Counted from the first letter of the stretch, positions 44,334-56,130 are shown. The stretch: 64,000 nucleotides of DNA from Gammaproteobacteria bacterium (GCA_030426355.1 JAUHYQ010000001.1:1-64000); one strand, 5' to 3'. Translations and numbers: made by a program. Notes: generated by a model not told the origin, from the letters alone.

Positions 44334-44919
44334 TGGCGCCTCCCAGTTCCACCACCATCACGTTGTAGCCTGCCGACTTAAGTTTGCCGGCAAGCTTGTC
44401 CGCCGTCTCCCGGGTTGCTTCCGGACCACTGTAGACGCGGTAAACGGGGCCGCCGGCAGCGCTACCGCGCACGACAAACGCATTGAATCCGGCACCTTTG
44501 ATTTGCGTGGCAAAACTCGCTGCGTTTTGCTGCTCGCTAAAACTGCCGACCTGCACCGCAAAGCCGGAGGGCGGCTGCTTACCCGCAGAGACAACCATCT
44601 TTGGCGCCGCTTTCGGGGTGGTTTTCGCAGCGGTCGCTGGCGCCACACTGGACGCTGACTTTGGTGCTGCCTTGGATAGTGATGGCGATGAGGGCGTTGG
44701 CAATGCGACCGCCGGGTTGGTGGCTGCTGGCGGCGGCGTTGCAGTAACGGGCGCATTCAGGATAATCACTTCAGTGCGTTTACCCGAATCGGCAGACACG
44801 GGACGATTGCGCTCGGCATCGCCCTCAGCACCGCCATCGAGCAGTGCCGGAGCCAACAGCACCAGCAGGAGCACCAGCACCACGGCACCCACCATTCGCT
44901 CTAGTAATGTCCGATCCAT
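44323..44919 (-). CDS. dedD: SPOR domain protein, DedD-like
   Basis: Single N-terminal TM, Pro/Ala linker, SPOR domain GFAVQVGSFSEQQNAASFATQIKGAGFNAFV. Confidence 0.9.
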   Translation of the reverse strand: MDRTLLERMVGAVVLVLLLVLLAPALLDGGAEGDAERNRPVSADSGKRTEVIILNAPVTATPPPAATNPAVALPTPSSPSLSKAAPKSASSVAPATAAKTTPKAAPKMVVSAGKQPPSGFAVQVGSFSEQQNAASFATQIKGAGFNAFVVRGSAAGGPVYRVYSGPEATRETADKLAGKLKSAGYNVMVVELGGANGG

Positions 44920-44950
44920 GGAATTCCAGCGACCCCTGTTCCCTACCCGG

Positions 44951-46231
44951 TCAGTATAGACCAAGCCATCGCAATGCGGGCCCGACCACCCCAAAGGAAC
45001 CACACACCAAAATCAGCTCTCCCGGCGGGGTATCGCGCCGGGCCTGTTCCAAGGCTAGCTCTACGGATTCGCATGCGATGCAATTGCCCCCGGTCAGGGG
45101 AGCCAGCTGCCGCGCGAGTTCTGACGAGCCGGCCCCGCGACTACCCTCTGTCGGGCAGATCAACCAGCGCGCGGCCGTCACACCCAGCGCGCTGACAAAT
45201 TCATCAACTGCTTTGTCGGCCAGCATACCGAACACCACGGTGGCCGGCTGCCACTCGGCAAGGGCGATGCGCAGCGCGCGAGCGGCCTGCGGATTGTGAG
45301 CGACATCCAGCACCCAGTGATGGTCATCCATATAATGCTGTGCGCGACCCGGCAAGGCTTGCGTTGCCAGCAGCGCGGGATTGGCCGTTAGCACTTCAAG
45401 CCAACATGCATCACGGGCCTCGACAGCTGCCAGCGCTAATGCCTGATTAGCGAGCTGCACGTCGCCGCCAACGGGAACTATCAAGCCTTGCAACTTGCGC
45501 TCGGCGCCGTGCCAGTCCCACTCATTATCGCCTTTGCGTTGATAGCTGTAACCGTTACCAGGAGAGCTCAAGTCCAGACCAAGGGCCCTGGCGTGATTGC
45601 GTAGGCTGCCTGGCACCGGGGCATCACCGAAGAGCCCGGGCCGACCAGCGCGCAGAATACCGGCCTTTTCGGCAGCAATTTGCTCAATGCTGTCACCCAA
45701 CCATGCCTGATGATCGAGATCCACCGTAGTAATCACGGCAATATCCGGATCCACTATATTGACCGCGTCCAGCCGCCCACCTAAACCGACCTCCAGCACC
45801 CATGCATCACAAACCGCTGTCGAAAAATATCGCAATGCCGCCAGCGTGCCGAACTCGAAATAGGTGAGCGAAATATTCTCCCGTGCCGCATCAACCTGCT
45901 CAAAGGCCTCAACAATAGCAGCGTCCGATGCGGCTTCCCCATCGACAACAATGCGCTCGTTGTAGCGCACCAGATGCGGCGATGTGTATACGCCGGTGCG
46001 CAAACCATTCGCGCGCAGCAGGGTATCGATAACGGCGACAGTAGAGCCTTTGCCGTTGGTTCCGGCGACGGTGAACACGTTATCGCGCGGGGGCTTTAAC
46101 TGCAGCCGGTCGTATACGGTTTGCACCCGTTCCAGGCTCAAATCAATTTCGGCCGGATGCAACGAGCCCTGCCACTCCAGCCAGTCTGACAATGAGCGCG
46201 TGGGAGAAAGCGAGGAACTGGAAAGCACCAT
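44951..46231 (-). CDS. folC: Bifunctional folylpolyglutamate/dihydrofolate synthase
   Basis: FTVAGTNGKGSTVAVIDTLLRANGLRTGVYTSPHL. Confidence 0.95.
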   Translation of the reverse strand: MVLSSSSLSPTRSLSDWLEWQGSLHPAEIDLSLERVQTVYDRLQLKPPRDNVFTVAGTNGKGSTVAVIDTLLRANGLRTGVYTSPHLVRYNERIVVDGEAASDAAIVEAFEQVDAARENISLTYFEFGTLAALRYFSTAVCDAWVLEVGLGGRLDAVNIVDPDIAVITTVDLDHQAWLGDSIEQIAAEKAGILRAGRPGLFGDAPVPGSLRNHARALGLDLSSPGNGYSYQRKGDNEWDWHGAERKLQGLIVPVGGDVQLANQALALAAVEARDACWLEVLTANPALLATQALPGRAQHYMDDHHWVLDVAHNPQAARALRIALAEWQPATVVFGMLADKAVDEFVSALGVTAARWLICPTEGSRGAGSSELARQLAPLTGGNCIACESVELALEQARRDTPPGELILVCGSFGVVGPALRWLGLY

Positions 46232-46250
46232 AACGGCCTCGCGTGGCCAG

Positions 46251-47114
46251 CTAACTGGCGATGGGCGGCTGCTTCTGCAGTTTTGCCAACAAGGCGGCCA
46301 GTTCATCGCGCATCTGGCGACGGTCAATGATCATGTCCAGCGCACCATGGGCTAGCAAGAATTCGCTGCGCTGAAATCCCGCCGGTAAAGTTTCCCTTAC
46401 GGTTTGCTCAATCACCCGCGGACCGGCAAAGCCGATCAAGGCACCCGGCTCACCTACATTGATATCGCCCAACATGGCAAGGCTTGCCGACACACCACCG
46501 GTGGTCGGATCCGTCAGAACCGATATGTAAGGCACTCCCGCTTCGGCAAGCCCTGTCAAAGCTGCACTGGTCTTGGCCATCTGCAATAGCGAAAACAAAG
46601 CTTCCTGCATGCGCGCTCCGCCGCTCGCAGAAAAGTTAATCAGCGGAATGCGGTTCTCCCTGCTGTAGCGTGCCGCGCGAGCAAACTTTTCGCCGACTAC
46701 AGACCCCATGGAACCGCCCATAAAAGAAAACTCAAATGCGCAAACCACCACGGGCAGGCCTTTCAGCTTGCCGCTCATCGCAATCAGGGCGTCTTTCTCG
46801 CCGGTGGCCTTCTGTGCAGCAACGATGCGATCGCGATATTTCTTGCTGTCGCGAAACTTAAGCGGATCGTTGGGTGACAAGCGTTCCGCAATTTCACGAC
46901 CACTTTCCGGGTCCAGAAACATCTCGAGCCGTTCCCGCGCTGACACCCGCATGTGGTGGCCGCACTTCGGGCATACCATCAGATTACGTTCCAGTTCGGC
47001 TCTGTATAACTGCGCCCCGCACGAACTGCACTTTTGCCAGATTCCTTCCGGCACCGTTTTCTTTTTTCGCTCGGTCGTAATCCGGGACGGAATAATTTTT
47101 TCAAACCAACTCAT
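46251..47114 (-). CDS. accD: Acetyl-CoA carboxylase carboxyltransferase subunit beta
   Basis: [12 protein letters not shown], Zn ribbon [39 protein letters not shown]. Confidence 0.96.
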   Translation of the reverse strand: MSWFEKIIPSRITTERKKKTVPEGIWQKCSSCGAQLYRAELERNLMVCPKCGHHMRVSARERLEMFLDPESGREIAERLSPNDPLKFRDSKKYRDRIVAAQKATGEKDALIAMSGKLKGLPVVVCAFEFSFMGGSMGSVVGEKFARAARYSRENRIPLINFSASGGARMQEALFSLLQMAKTSAALTGLAEAGVPYISVLTDPTTGGVSASLAMLGDINVGEPGALIGFAGPRVIEQTVRETLPAGFQRSEFLLAHGALDMIIDRRQMRDELAALLAKLQKQPPIAS

Positions 47115-47157
47115 AAGGGCATCATTATAGTTTATCCATGGTTTAATCAGGCAAGAT

Positions 47158-47940
47158 TCACCGGGGCAATGCGAAATCCGGATACCCGACACAGGTCAGT
47201 GTCAGACCTGCGGCCGGCGCTGTTATACCGGAGACCTTTCGGTCTCTGGCAGCCAGCAACTCGCCGATCCACTCAACATCCGCCTCGCCTGAGCCAATTC
47301 GCACCAGCGAGCCAACGAGATTTCGCACCATATGGTGCAAAAATGCATTGGCGCTGCAAACCACAGACAGCCAGTCCCCATCTCTGGAAACGCCAATTTC
47401 GGTGACTGTTCGCACCGGGCTATGGGCCTGACAGGCGGAGGCGCGGAACGATGAAAAGTCGTGCTCGCCCATTAGCACCTGCGCTGCACTGTTCATGCGC
47501 TCGGCGTCCAGTGGCTTACGAACCCACCACGCGCGATGCCTATAGAGTGCCGAGCGCACCGGCCGATTTAGAATCATGTATCGGTAAGACCGCGAGCGCG
47601 CCGCAAAGCGCGCGTGAAAATGGCTCGGCACGGCCGCCACCCACAGCACGTTAATGTCGGCCGGCAGATTACTGTTTATACCGAGCAACCAGGAACGCTC
47701 GGCACGATTTGCAAGCGTATCAAAGTGGGCGACCTGCCCGGTGGCGTGCACGCCGGTATCGGTGCGGCCGGCACCCACGCATGCTATCGGCGAATCGGCG
47801 ACCGCTGATACGGCCCTGTTCAGCGATTCCTGAATGCTCGGAGCGTGCGGCTGAATCTGCCAGCCATTGTAGGCGGTACCGTCGTATTCAAGCCCCAGGG
47901 CCAGGCGCAGCGTGCCTGCTACCGCGACTTCGTCATTCAA
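47158..47940 (-). CDS. truA: tRNA pseudouridine(38-40) synthase
   Basis: [38 protein letters not shown]. Confidence 0.96.
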   Translation of the reverse strand: MNDEVAVAGTLRLALGLEYDGTAYNGWQIQPHAPSIQESLNRAVSAVADSPIACVGAGRTDTGVHATGQVAHFDTLANRAERSWLLGINSNLPADINVLWVAAVPSHFHARFAARSRSYRYMILNRPVRSALYRHRAWWVRKPLDAERMNSAAQVLMGEHDFSSFRASACQAHSPVRTVTEIGVSRDGDWLSVVCSANAFLHHMVRNLVGSLVRIGSGEADVEWIGELLAARDRKVSGITAPAAGLTLTCVGYPDFALPR

Positions 47941-50900
47941 TCGCCAAGCTCTTCGAGCAGTTGACGCGCTTCTTGCTGCTGCTCGACCGCACCCTCTTCG
48001 AGCACTTCGTCAAGTATGCTACGCGCACCATCCGGGTCACCCATGTCAATGTAGGCACGCGCCAGATCAAGTTTGGTGCCAACTTCCGTCATGGTCGCGT
48101 CTTCGGGGAGCGATGCTTCCTGAATCGCGGTAGCGACATCGTCGTCTGCCTCCGATTCTGTACCGTCCATGCTCAGATCGAAATCAACGTGGCCGGCATC
48201 CACCATCGCGGGTTGCTCAGCTGTGTCACCCAGCTCGACTTCAGCAGTATCGATCTGCGGCTGTTCAACGGTATCGCTGCTAACCTCGCCGGCCTGGGTT
48301 TCGAGTTCGGCTTCAATTTCCGCCTCCAGATCGGCGCTGTCGGCTACAAGCGTTGCATCATCATCGTCCTGCGCGGTGGCCATGTCGGCGACAAGCGTGG
48401 CATCGTCTGCGTCGTCGTCTTCATCGCCGAGACCCGAGAGATCCACATCCAGATCGTCAGCACCGCCCAGATCAAAATCTAATTCCTCAGGATCAAATTC
48501 CTCCATATCGAGGGCCGGCATTTCAGTAGTTTCTCCGCCCGCGCCTGCCGATTCCAGAGTTGGCGACTCCAGCGTTGGCTCATTCATCGGGCTTTCGATA
48601 GTCGGCGTTTCCATTGTGGAGGCGGCATCATCGATAAGATCTTCGCCTAAATCGATATCCAGTTCGTCATCGTCATCGCCGTGATCCACTGCCGGTGATT
48701 CAATAGTCGGGGTCTCGAGCGTATCAAGCTCGGACTCACCGTCGGCAAAATCACCCCTGTTGGCCTCTACCGTCGGCGACTCAACAGTTACAGCGCCTGT
48801 GTCAGCATCGTCCTCGAAACCCCGCTCGAAGTCATCGTCGCCCAGATCAAGCGCGACTTCATCATCACCGGCATCGAACTCGGAACCCAAATCAAAATCG
48901 AGCACATCATCGGACGAGGAGTCGCTACCTGAAGACAGCGCATCTTCACTCAGCGCAGGCAAGTCGTTCCCGGCCAGCGTGAAATCCAGCTCGGTATCGC
49001 CCACGTCAGACATTTCGAAGTCCAGCGAATCCGAGCTAGGCGCTGCGGTCTCGGCACCCGAGAACAAAGCCGCGTCGGCACATAACTGCTTGCCGAGAAT
49101 GACGACTTTATTCCAGTCAGAATCGCTGTCATCGGCAATGGCGTCATGCAACAAAGTGGCATGCTTCAGGAAGCCCTCGCGGTTTTCCCAGACGAAAAAG
49201 ACTTCTATCAGCTTGACGCGATAAGCACGATTGTCAGGCTCGGATTCCAGCGCAGCTTCCAAAAGCTCGGCTGCCTGATCGTAAAGACCATAGGCCATGT
49301 GAAACTCGGCCTCGGCGACCGGATCGGCCTGATCCAGGTTTAGCGGGCCGGTGCTTATCGTCTTTTCTAGCGGGGTTTCTGTATCGACATTGTCATCGAT
49401 CGGGCTGAGTTGTGAGGTTTTATTGGCATCACTGCCCGCCTCGTCTTCAAAATCGTCCAGCAGGCTTTCCAGCTGGGAGGTGCCATCCCGATCACCAACG
49501 GTGCCCTCTTCAACCAGAATCGATTCTTCCGGCTGCGTCAACGCCTCGATGTCACGCATGGTTTCTTCGTGGTCGGCATCAGCCGCTGCTGCCTCCCAAC
49601 CACCACCGGTAGCGTCCGCATCTATATCGTCGTCGGCATCGGTCGCCCGGCGGCGCGCGATAAACAAAGCCAGTAACAAGACCACCGCGGCACTGATCCA
49701 GAACCAGATACTGCTCAACAGATCGCCGAAGAAAGAAGACTCTTCGCGGGCCGGCACAGTGGTGACTGCGTCAGGAATGCCTGCATCATCCGCTGCCATC
49801 GGCTCAACAGGGTCGGCTGCGGCGGCAACATCGGCGTCTTCGACTGCTTCATCCGCAAACACCGATGGCTCATCGGTGGCCACCTCAGCAGGTGCGTCCG
49901 ATTCAACCAACACGCCGTCATCAATTATTACGCTGTCAAGCGCTGCGGTGTCCATGCCCGCGGCTGCCTCGCGGCTCTCCAGCACCTGAATACGGCGCTG
50001 TAACGCAGCCAATTCCGCACTGCGCGCCTCAATCAATCGCTGGCTCTCAGACAGCTCGCCTTCAAGTTCGGCGATACGTCCGCGCATTTGCTCCGACTCT
50101 ACACTGCGGGCGGCTGCATCGAGTGCGGACTCTACCGCGGACGTTGCGCCGGCTACCGGTGCATCAGCCGATGCTGCATTACCTTCACCGTCGCTATCGG
50201 GCGCAACCAGTGTCAAACGTGCCGGCGCAGCAGCTGCCTGAGCACCTGCAGGCTGGCTGAGGGCCGCGTTCTGTTCGCGAACTGCCGCAGTTGCTTCGCC
50301 GGGTGTTAACTCACCAAGCTGCGAGCGCTCGGGCACCCTCAGGATCGCACCTGCCTTCAGCCTGTTTATGTTGCCCAGAAAAGCTTCAGGATTCGCGCGG
50401 TAGAGCGCGAGCATGACCTGATTCACGGTGAGGTCGGTGCTGCCCCGCACCCGATTTGCAATGCTCCAGAGAGTATCGCGACGCTGCACAGCATAATCGC
50501 CCGAGGGCGTAACTGCTGCCGCAGCCGGCGTTTCCGCAACGGGTCGTGGAGCTCGCGCAGATACCGGTGCAGATGCAGGTGCAGGTGCAGGTGCCGGGGC
50601 GGATACTGGCGGAGCGCTACGGGTGACTTCACCCGAAGATGCACTCTCAGCAACCACCGTCTCTGTCGGTGTCATGGCCGGGGCGGCTACGCCGGATTGC
50701 ACCGGCTCACTTTCAAACAGCGGTGGGTCAAGCAAAACAGTGTATTCGCGCAACAGCCGGCCCGAAGACCACTTGATATCCAGCAACAAGGTGACAAAGG
50801 GCTCGGACACCGGGCGCAGGCTGCTGACACGCACAACGGGCTTGCCGCTCGCGCTTTGCGCAACCGCAAACTCGAAATCCTGCAAAAACAGTGGCAGATC

Positions 50901-51104
50901 CAGTCCGTAGCGATCGAACGTGGCCGTCGAGGCCAGGCTAACCTTCAAATCCTTAAGATCTGAATCTTCATAAGAGGTAACCGGAATCTCTGCCGAGAAA
51001 GGCTGATTCAACGCCGAGTTAAGCGAGATATCCCCTAACCCGAGTGCAGAAGCGGTAAACGGGAAAACAACCAACCAGCAGCAGACAGCCATAGAACGAC
51101 GCAT
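47937..51104 (-). CDS. fimV: FimV/HubP polar landmark protein (LysM, TM, acidic region, C-terminal FimV domain)
   Basis: ALGLGDISLNSALNQPFSAEIPV, LysM, TM, acidic repeats, C-terminal TKLDLARAYIDMGDPDGARSILDEVLEEG; between asd and truA. Confidence 0.93.
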   Translation of the reverse strand: MRRSMAVCCWLVVFPFTASALGLGDISLNSALNQPFSAEIPVTSYEDSDLKDLKVSLASTATFDRYGLDLPLFLQDFEFAVAQSASGKPVVRVSSLRPVSEPFVTLLLDIKWSSGRLLREYTVLLDPPLFESEPVQSGVAAPAMTPTETVVAESASSGEVTRSAPPVSAPAPAPAPASAPVSARAPRPVAETPAAAAVTPSGDYAVQRRDTLWSIANRVRGSTDLTVNQVMLALYRANPEAFLGNINRLKAGAILRVPERSQLGELTPGEATAAVREQNAALSQPAGAQAAAAPARLTLVAPDSDGEGNAASADAPVAGATSAVESALDAAARSVESEQMRGRIAELEGELSESQRLIEARSAELAALQRRIQVLESREAAAGMDTAALDSVIIDDGVLVESDAPAEVATDEPSVFADEAVEDADVAAAADPVEPMAADDAGIPDAVTTVPAREESSFFGDLLSSIWFWISAAVVLLLALFIARRRATDADDDIDADATGGGWEAAAADADHEETMRDIEALTQPEESILVEEGTVGDRDGTSQLESLLDDFEDEAGSDANKTSQLSPIDDNVDTETPLEKTISTGPLNLDQADPVAEAEFHMAYGLYDQAAELLEAALESEPDNRAYRVKLIEVFFVWENREGFLKHATLLHDAIADDSDSDWNKVVILGKQLCADAALFSGAETAAPSSDSLDFEMSDVGDTELDFTLAGNDLPALSEDALSSGSDSSSDDVLDFDLGSEFDAGDDEVALDLGDDDFERGFEDDADTGAVTVESPTVEANRGDFADGESELDTLETPTIESPAVDHGDDDDELDIDLGEDLIDDAASTMETPTIESPMNEPTLESPTLESAGAGGETTEMPALDMEEFDPEELDFDLGGADDLDVDLSGLGDEDDDADDATLVADMATAQDDDDATLVADSADLEAEIEAELETQAGEVSSDTVEQPQIDTAEVELGDTAEQPAMVDAGHVDFDLSMDGTESEADDDVATAIQEASLPEDATMTEVGTKLDLARAYIDMGDPDGARSILDEVLEEGAVEQQQEARQLLEELGD

Positions 51105-51212
51105 CACAAATCCCCGGACCTGCGTTTCTAAAGAAGCGACTTTGGCGGCAAAACGCGAAAGGCACACAACAACTTAGGTAAAAACCCAGAACAACAACGA
51201 GCTTACTATAGC

Positions 51213-52235
51213 CTATAAGTATTCTCGCACCAATATCTCAGCAATCTGGACACTGTTTAAAGCAGCACCCTTGCGCACGTTGTCCGCAACCACCCACATA
51301 TTAAGCCCGCGGGGATGGGAAATGTCCTGGCGAATCCGGCCTACATACACAGGATCAGCTCCGGCTGCCTCGGTAACGGCAGTCGGATAGCCCCCCATGC
51401 GGGCCTCGTCGAGCACCACCACACCCTCGGCCTGCTTCAGCAATTCGCGGGCGCGCTCAGCGGTAATGGGTTCGCGGGTTTCAATGTGCACTGCTTCGGA
51501 GTGACCGACGAACGCGGGAATACGCACAGCTGTCGGGTTTACCAGAATGCTGTCATCGCCGAAAATTTTGCGGGTCTCCCACACCATTTTCATTTCTTCT
51601 TTGGTGTAGCCGTTATCCTGAAACACATCAATATGAGGTATAGCATTGAAAGCTATCTGTTTTTCGTCCCCTGATTTGTCCAGCGGCTTGCCATTTAGCA
51701 ATGTCGCGGTCTGCATCGCCAACCGCTCAACCGAACTGCGCCCGGCCCCGGAAACGGCCTGATAGGTCGCCACGTTGATACGCTCTATGCCTACGGCATC
51801 ATAGATTGGCTTGAGCGCCACCAACATCTGTATGGTGGAACAATTCGGGTTCGCCACAATATTTCGGTTGCGAAATTGCGCCAGAGCCGCCTTGTTAACC
51901 TCGGGCACCACCAACGGAATATCTTTTTCCATACGAAAATGGGAGGTGTTATCCACCACTACGCAACCGGCAGCAGCGGCACGCGGAGCATGTACTGCAG
52001 ATACACTGCCGCCCGCTGAAAACAGCGCGATGTCCGTGTTGGCAAAATCATGATCGTCGAGCAATTCCACGGGCAGGTGCCGCCCCTTGAACTCGACGGT
52101 TTTTCCCAGCGAACGTTCGCTTGCCAGGGGGTGTAGCCGACCTACCGGGAAATTGCGCTCAGCAAGTATCTGCAACATGGCTTCGCCAACCATGCCTGTG
52201 GCACCCACCACAGCTACATTAAATGCATCTTTCAT
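51213..52235 (-). CDS. asd: Aspartate-semialdehyde dehydrogenase
   Basis: VAVVGATGMVGEAMLQILAERNFPV, NPNCSTIQMLVALKPI. Confidence 0.95.
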   Translation of the reverse strand: MKDAFNVAVVGATGMVGEAMLQILAERNFPVGRLHPLASERSLGKTVEFKGRHLPVELLDDHDFANTDIALFSAGGSVSAVHAPRAAAAGCVVVDNTSHFRMEKDIPLVVPEVNKAALAQFRNRNIVANPNCSTIQMLVALKPIYDAVGIERINVATYQAVSGAGRSSVERLAMQTATLLNGKPLDKSGDEKQIAFNAIPHIDVFQDNGYTKEEMKMVWETRKIFGDDSILVNPTAVRIPAFVGHSEAVHIETREPITAERARELLKQAEGVVVLDEARMGGYPTAVTEAAGADPVYVGRIRQDISHPRGLNMWVVADNVRKGAALNSVQIAEILVREYL

Positions 52236-52280
52236 AAAAGACTCGTTAGGTAATCCGTATATCTTATTGATTTATTAAAA

Positions 52281-53366
52281 TTAAATTTTCGGCGTTTTGC
52301 TTTGGACATCGGCGTTCTGACCGCGGTGCCGCAGATAATGATCCATAAGCACCAGCGCCGTCATGGCTTCGGCTATTGGGGTGGCACGTAAGCCAACACA
52401 CGGGTCATGCCGCCCCTTGGTGACAATATCGGTGGCTGCGCCGTTCCGATCGATGGTGTCACCCCCGATGCGGATACTCGACGTCGGCTTCATTGCCAAA
52501 CTGGCAAGCAAATCCTGACCCGACGAAATGCCACCCAGCGTCCCACCAGCCGAGTTCTTTTTGAAGCCGTCTGGTGTCATCTCGTCGCGATGCTCTGAAC
52601 CTTTTTGTTCCACGGCTTTAAAGCCGTCACCGATCTCCACTCCTCTGGCCGCGGGAATACTCATCAGCGCCTTGGCGAGATCTGCATCCAATCGGTCAAA
52701 AATCGGCTCACCTAAACCCACCGGCATGCAAGTTGCCACAACGTTCACCCGCGCACCGATGGAGTTGCCTTCTTTACGCAAAGCGTCCATATACGCCTCA
52801 AGTTCGGGCACCTTGTCAGGATCGGGCGAGAAAAACGGATTGCTGTTGACGGCACCCAAATCCTTTAGCTCGAGCACGTGTGGCCCGATCTGGGACACGT
52901 AGGCGTATATCTCCACCCCCAGCTTCTCGCGCAAGTACTTCTTGGCAATGGCCCCGGCTGCAACCCGCATCGCGGTTTCGCGTGCCGATGACCGACCGCC
53001 GCCGCGATAGTCCCGGATGCCGTACTTCTGCTCGTAGGTGTAATCGGCATGGCCCGGACGAAACTTATCCTTTATGTCGCCATAGTCCTTGCTCTTCTGG
53101 TTTACGTTTTCAATCAGCAAACCAATGGGCGCTCCGGTGGTTACACCTTCAAATACACCAGACAGTATCTTCACCTCGTCCGGTTCACGGCGCGGACTGT
53201 GATGGCGCGACGTGCCGGGCCGCCGCCGATCCAGATCCGGCTGCAGGTCGGCCTCGCTGAGAGCCATGCCGGGCGGACAGCCGTCTACAATGGCGCCAAT
53301 GGCCTCTCCATGACTTTCGCCAAAGGTGGTCACCGTGAACAATTTGCCAATGCTGTTACCGGACAT
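52281..53366 (-). CDS. aroC: Chorismate synthase
   Basis: [51 protein letters not shown]. Confidence 0.97.
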   Translation of the reverse strand: MSGNSIGKLFTVTTFGESHGEAIGAIVDGCPPGMALSEADLQPDLDRRRPGTSRHHSPRREPDEVKILSGVFEGVTTGAPIGLLIENVNQKSKDYGDIKDKFRPGHADYTYEQKYGIRDYRGGGRSSARETAMRVAAGAIAKKYLREKLGVEIYAYVSQIGPHVLELKDLGAVNSNPFFSPDPDKVPELEAYMDALRKEGNSIGARVNVVATCMPVGLGEPIFDRLDADLAKALMSIPAARGVEIGDGFKAVEQKGSEHRDEMTPDGFKKNSAGGTLGGISSGQDLLASLAMKPTSSIRIGGDTIDRNGAATDIVTKGRHDPCVGLRATPIAEAMTALVLMDHYLRHRGQNADVQSKTPKI

Positions 53367-54246
53367 GAATATCTGCCTTAGCTATAAACGCGATGCCCTC
53401 ACCGCCGGATTCCAGTTCCAGCCAGGTAAATGGCAGTGTCGGAAAGGCGTGCTCCAACGCCTCCCACTGCGCGCCCACTTCCAGAACCAGCGCGCCATGA
53501 TCGCTTAATAATTGCGGCGCATCTTGCAGGATTCGCCGAGCCGAATCCAGACCATCAGCGCCGCTAAACAACCCCAGGGCCGGCTCAAAGCCGTATTCGC
53601 GGGGTAATTCGTCCCGTTCAGCTGCCGGCACATAAGGCGGGTTGCTGACAATCAGGTCAAACTCGCCCGCCACACCGTCAGCATGGTCCGTGTGCACCAG
53701 CCGCACCCGCGCCGCAAGCTCGTGTCTTCGGACATTGCTACGAGCAACGGCCAGCGCCTCCGCAGATATATCGGTTGCGATGACCTCCGCCTGAGGAAAG
53801 GCATACGCGCAGGCAATAGCAATGCAACCGCTGCCCGTGCCGATTTCCAGTATCCGGCTGACATTTTGTGCATCAAGCCAGGGCTCAAAACGATTGACGA
53901 TCAGTTCGGCTATCGGCGAACGCGGCACCAGTACCCGTTCGTCCACATTAAACGGCAAACCGGCAAACCATGCCTCGCCCAGCAGAAAAGCCAGCGGCTT
54001 GCGGGATTCCACACGCTGGGTGAGCAAGGCATCAACGCGCTCAAGCTGCTCGACCGCTACTGGCTGCCTGTATGCCACCGCAGCCTGATGGTGATCCAGA
54101 CCGCACACGTGAAAAACCAGTGCGGCACTTTCGTCCACAGGATTGTCCGTACCATGCCCGTAAAACAGGTCAGCATTGTCCAGCCGCGCAGCGACAGCCT
54201 GAATGAGTTCGCCCACAGTAGCTGAATTTTTTATTGTTACTGTCAT
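53356..54246 (-). CDS. prmB: Protein-(glutamine-N5) methyltransferase, ribosomal protein L3-specific
   Basis: [34 protein letters not shown]; next to aroC. Confidence 0.93.
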   Translation of the reverse strand: MTVTIKNSATVGELIQAVAARLDNADLFYGHGTDNPVDESAALVFHVCGLDHHQAAVAYRQPVAVEQLERVDALLTQRVESRKPLAFLLGEAWFAGLPFNVDERVLVPRSPIAELIVNRFEPWLDAQNVSRILEIGTGSGCIAIACAYAFPQAEVIATDISAEALAVARSNVRRHELAARVRLVHTDHADGVAGEFDLIVSNPPYVPAAERDELPREYGFEPALGLFSGADGLDSARRILQDAPQLLSDHGALVLEVGAQWEALEHAFPTLPFTWLELESGGEGIAFIAKADIHVR

Positions 54247-54274
54247 CGCATACACGACCCGATACAATTTCCGG

Positions 54275-55135
54275 ATGGAAGCCAACGCCTTGGACAAACT
54301 AATGGTCGCCCTGCACCGTCTGCTGCCCGCAAGGTTGCTGGGTCGACTCGTCTACCGCCTGAGCCGCAGCGAACGTGTGTGGCTCAAAAACGCCCTGATT
54401 AGAGGATTTACAGCACTATATAGTGTTGACCTGCGTGAAGCCGAACTTACGGATACAGAAGGATACGCCAGCTTTAATGCTTTCTTCACCCGTCGTCTTA
54501 AACCGGGGGCAAGGCAGCTGGGGGCCAACCCGGCCGCCCTGATCTGCCCGGCTGATGGGACCGTTGCCCAGACAGGTTACGCAACCTATGGCCACCTGCT
54601 GCAGGCCAAGGGCATATCGTTCAGCGCAGCCGGCCTGTTAGGCGACGCTGCCCTTGCCGAAAAACTGACGAACGCCCCCTTTGCAACCGTTTATCTGGCA
54701 CCGTACAACTATCATCGCGTGCACATGCCGACCGCCGGGACGTTGGTGCAAACGCGCTTTATCCCGGGCAAACTGTATTCAGTAAACGCGCGCACTACCG
54801 CAGTCATTCCGAATCTTTACGCACTGAACGAACGACTGGTTTGCGAATTTCAGTCGCCTTCCGGTCCTTTTGCAATGGTGCTGGTCGGAGCCATGAACGT
54901 TGCCAGCATAACGACCGCCTGGGAGGGTGAGATATTCCCTGCTGCAGATGGAACCGTGATTCAGCGCCGGTACGACAACGGCGCCGTGCAACTTGCGCAG
55001 GGCGACTACATGGGACATTTCAATATGGGATCCACCGTGGTGTTGATTGGCCCATCCGGCGGATGCACCTGGGACGAACAGCTGGTGCAAGGTAAAACCG
55101 TTCGTGTGGGTCAGGTGATGGGCAAACTGACGTGA
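54275..55135 (+). CDS. psd: Phosphatidylserine decarboxylase proenzyme
   Basis: YASFNAFFTRRLKPGARQL, YLAPYNYHRVHMP, FNMGSTVVL (GS cleavage site). Confidence 0.95.
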   Translation: MEANALDKLMVALHRLLPARLLGRLVYRLSRSERVWLKNALIRGFTALYSVDLREAELTDTEGYASFNAFFTRRLKPGARQLGANPAALICPADGTVAQTGYATYGHLLQAKGISFSAAGLLGDAALAEKLTNAPFATVYLAPYNYHRVHMPTAGTLVQTRFIPGKLYSVNARTTAVIPNLYALNERLVCEFQSPSGPFAMVLVGAMNVASITTAWEGEIFPAADGTVIQRRYDNGAVQLAQGDYMGHFNMGSTVVLIGPSGGCTWDEQLVQGKTVRVGQVMGKLT

Positions 55136-56121
55136 CCGGAGACGCAGACTGGCAACCGCTTGCCGACTCTGCCGCACTGAAACGTCGTGCCGCAATGCTG
55201 GAAACCGCACGACGCTTTTTTGCAACCCACAACGTTTTGGAAGTAGAAACGCCCGTGCTCACCGGCGCGGGTGTCACCGACGCCGGAATACGTTCGCTGG
55301 CCACCACCGTCAGCGGCAATCAAATATGGCTGCGGACTTCACCCGAATACCACATGAAGCGGTTGCTGGCAGCTGGCAGTGGGGATATCTATCAAATCGC
55401 CAAAGTGTTTCGGGACGGCGAGGCAGGCAACCACCACCAGCCGGAATTCACCATGGCTGAGTGGTACCGATTAAATTTTACGCTCGAGCAAATTATTGAC
55501 GAAACCTGTTCTTTTATCGTCACGCTGATGAGGGCGATTGCGCCCGCAGAGCAGTACCTCGGCAAAGCTAATGTGCATTGCTACCGCGATGTTGTCATGG
55601 CTGCGGTACAACTGGATCCGCTGACAGCCAGCTTGCAGAAATTGCAAAACTGCGCCTCAGGTCTACCAGGCTGGCATGGATCTCTAGGCCATCAGCTGGG
55701 ACGGGACCGCAACAACTGGCTGGATTTTATTGTCAGTCATGCGGTGTTTCCACAGTTGCCTTCCGGCGGCCTGCAAGTTATCCGCGACTTTCCGGCCGAA
55801 CAGGCGATGCTGGCACGACGCAATCCGGATAACCCGGAAGTGGCGGAACGTTTTGAAATTTTTTTGCACGGCATGGAACTGGCAAACGGATTTCGCGAAC
55901 TGGCCGACCCCGAAGAACAGCAGCAGCGCTTTGCAAAAGACAATGTGCGTCGGGTGGCCAACGGCCAGCCGGCCATGGCAGTGGATACCCGTCTGCTGGC
56001 TGCACTGACGCACGGCCTGCCCGACTGCAGCGGCGTCGCTGTAGGCCTGGATCGGGTATTGATGCTGGCCGGGGGTTACATTGATATCTCGGCGACCCTC
56101 AGCTTTCGGCCCGGCAGCTAA
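55132..56121 (+). CDS. epmA: EF-P--(R)-beta-lysine ligase
   Basis: Class II LysRS-like: VLEVETPVLTGAGVTD, LRTSPEYHMKRLLAAGSGDIYQIAKVFRDGEAGNHHQPEFTMAEWYR. Confidence 0.94.
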   Translation: MTGDADWQPLADSAALKRRAAMLETARRFFATHNVLEVETPVLTGAGVTDAGIRSLATTVSGNQIWLRTSPEYHMKRLLAAGSGDIYQIAKVFRDGEAGNHHQPEFTMAEWYRLNFTLEQIIDETCSFIVTLMRAIAPAEQYLGKANVHCYRDVVMAAVQLDPLTASLQKLQNCASGLPGWHGSLGHQLGRDRNNWLDFIVSHAVFPQLPSGGLQVIRDFPAEQAMLARRNPDNPEVAERFEIFLHGMELANGFRELADPEEQQQRFAKDNVRRVANGQPAMAVDTRLLAALTHGLPDCSGVAVGLDRVLMLAGGYIDISATLSFRPGS

Positions 56122-56130
56122 CGTGCCCCG

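Noticed and set aside
49351-49989. 212-aa plus-strand Ser-rich ORF
   Set aside because: Lies antisense to the acidic region of fimV; low-complexity mirror of Asp/Glu codons with no family motifs.
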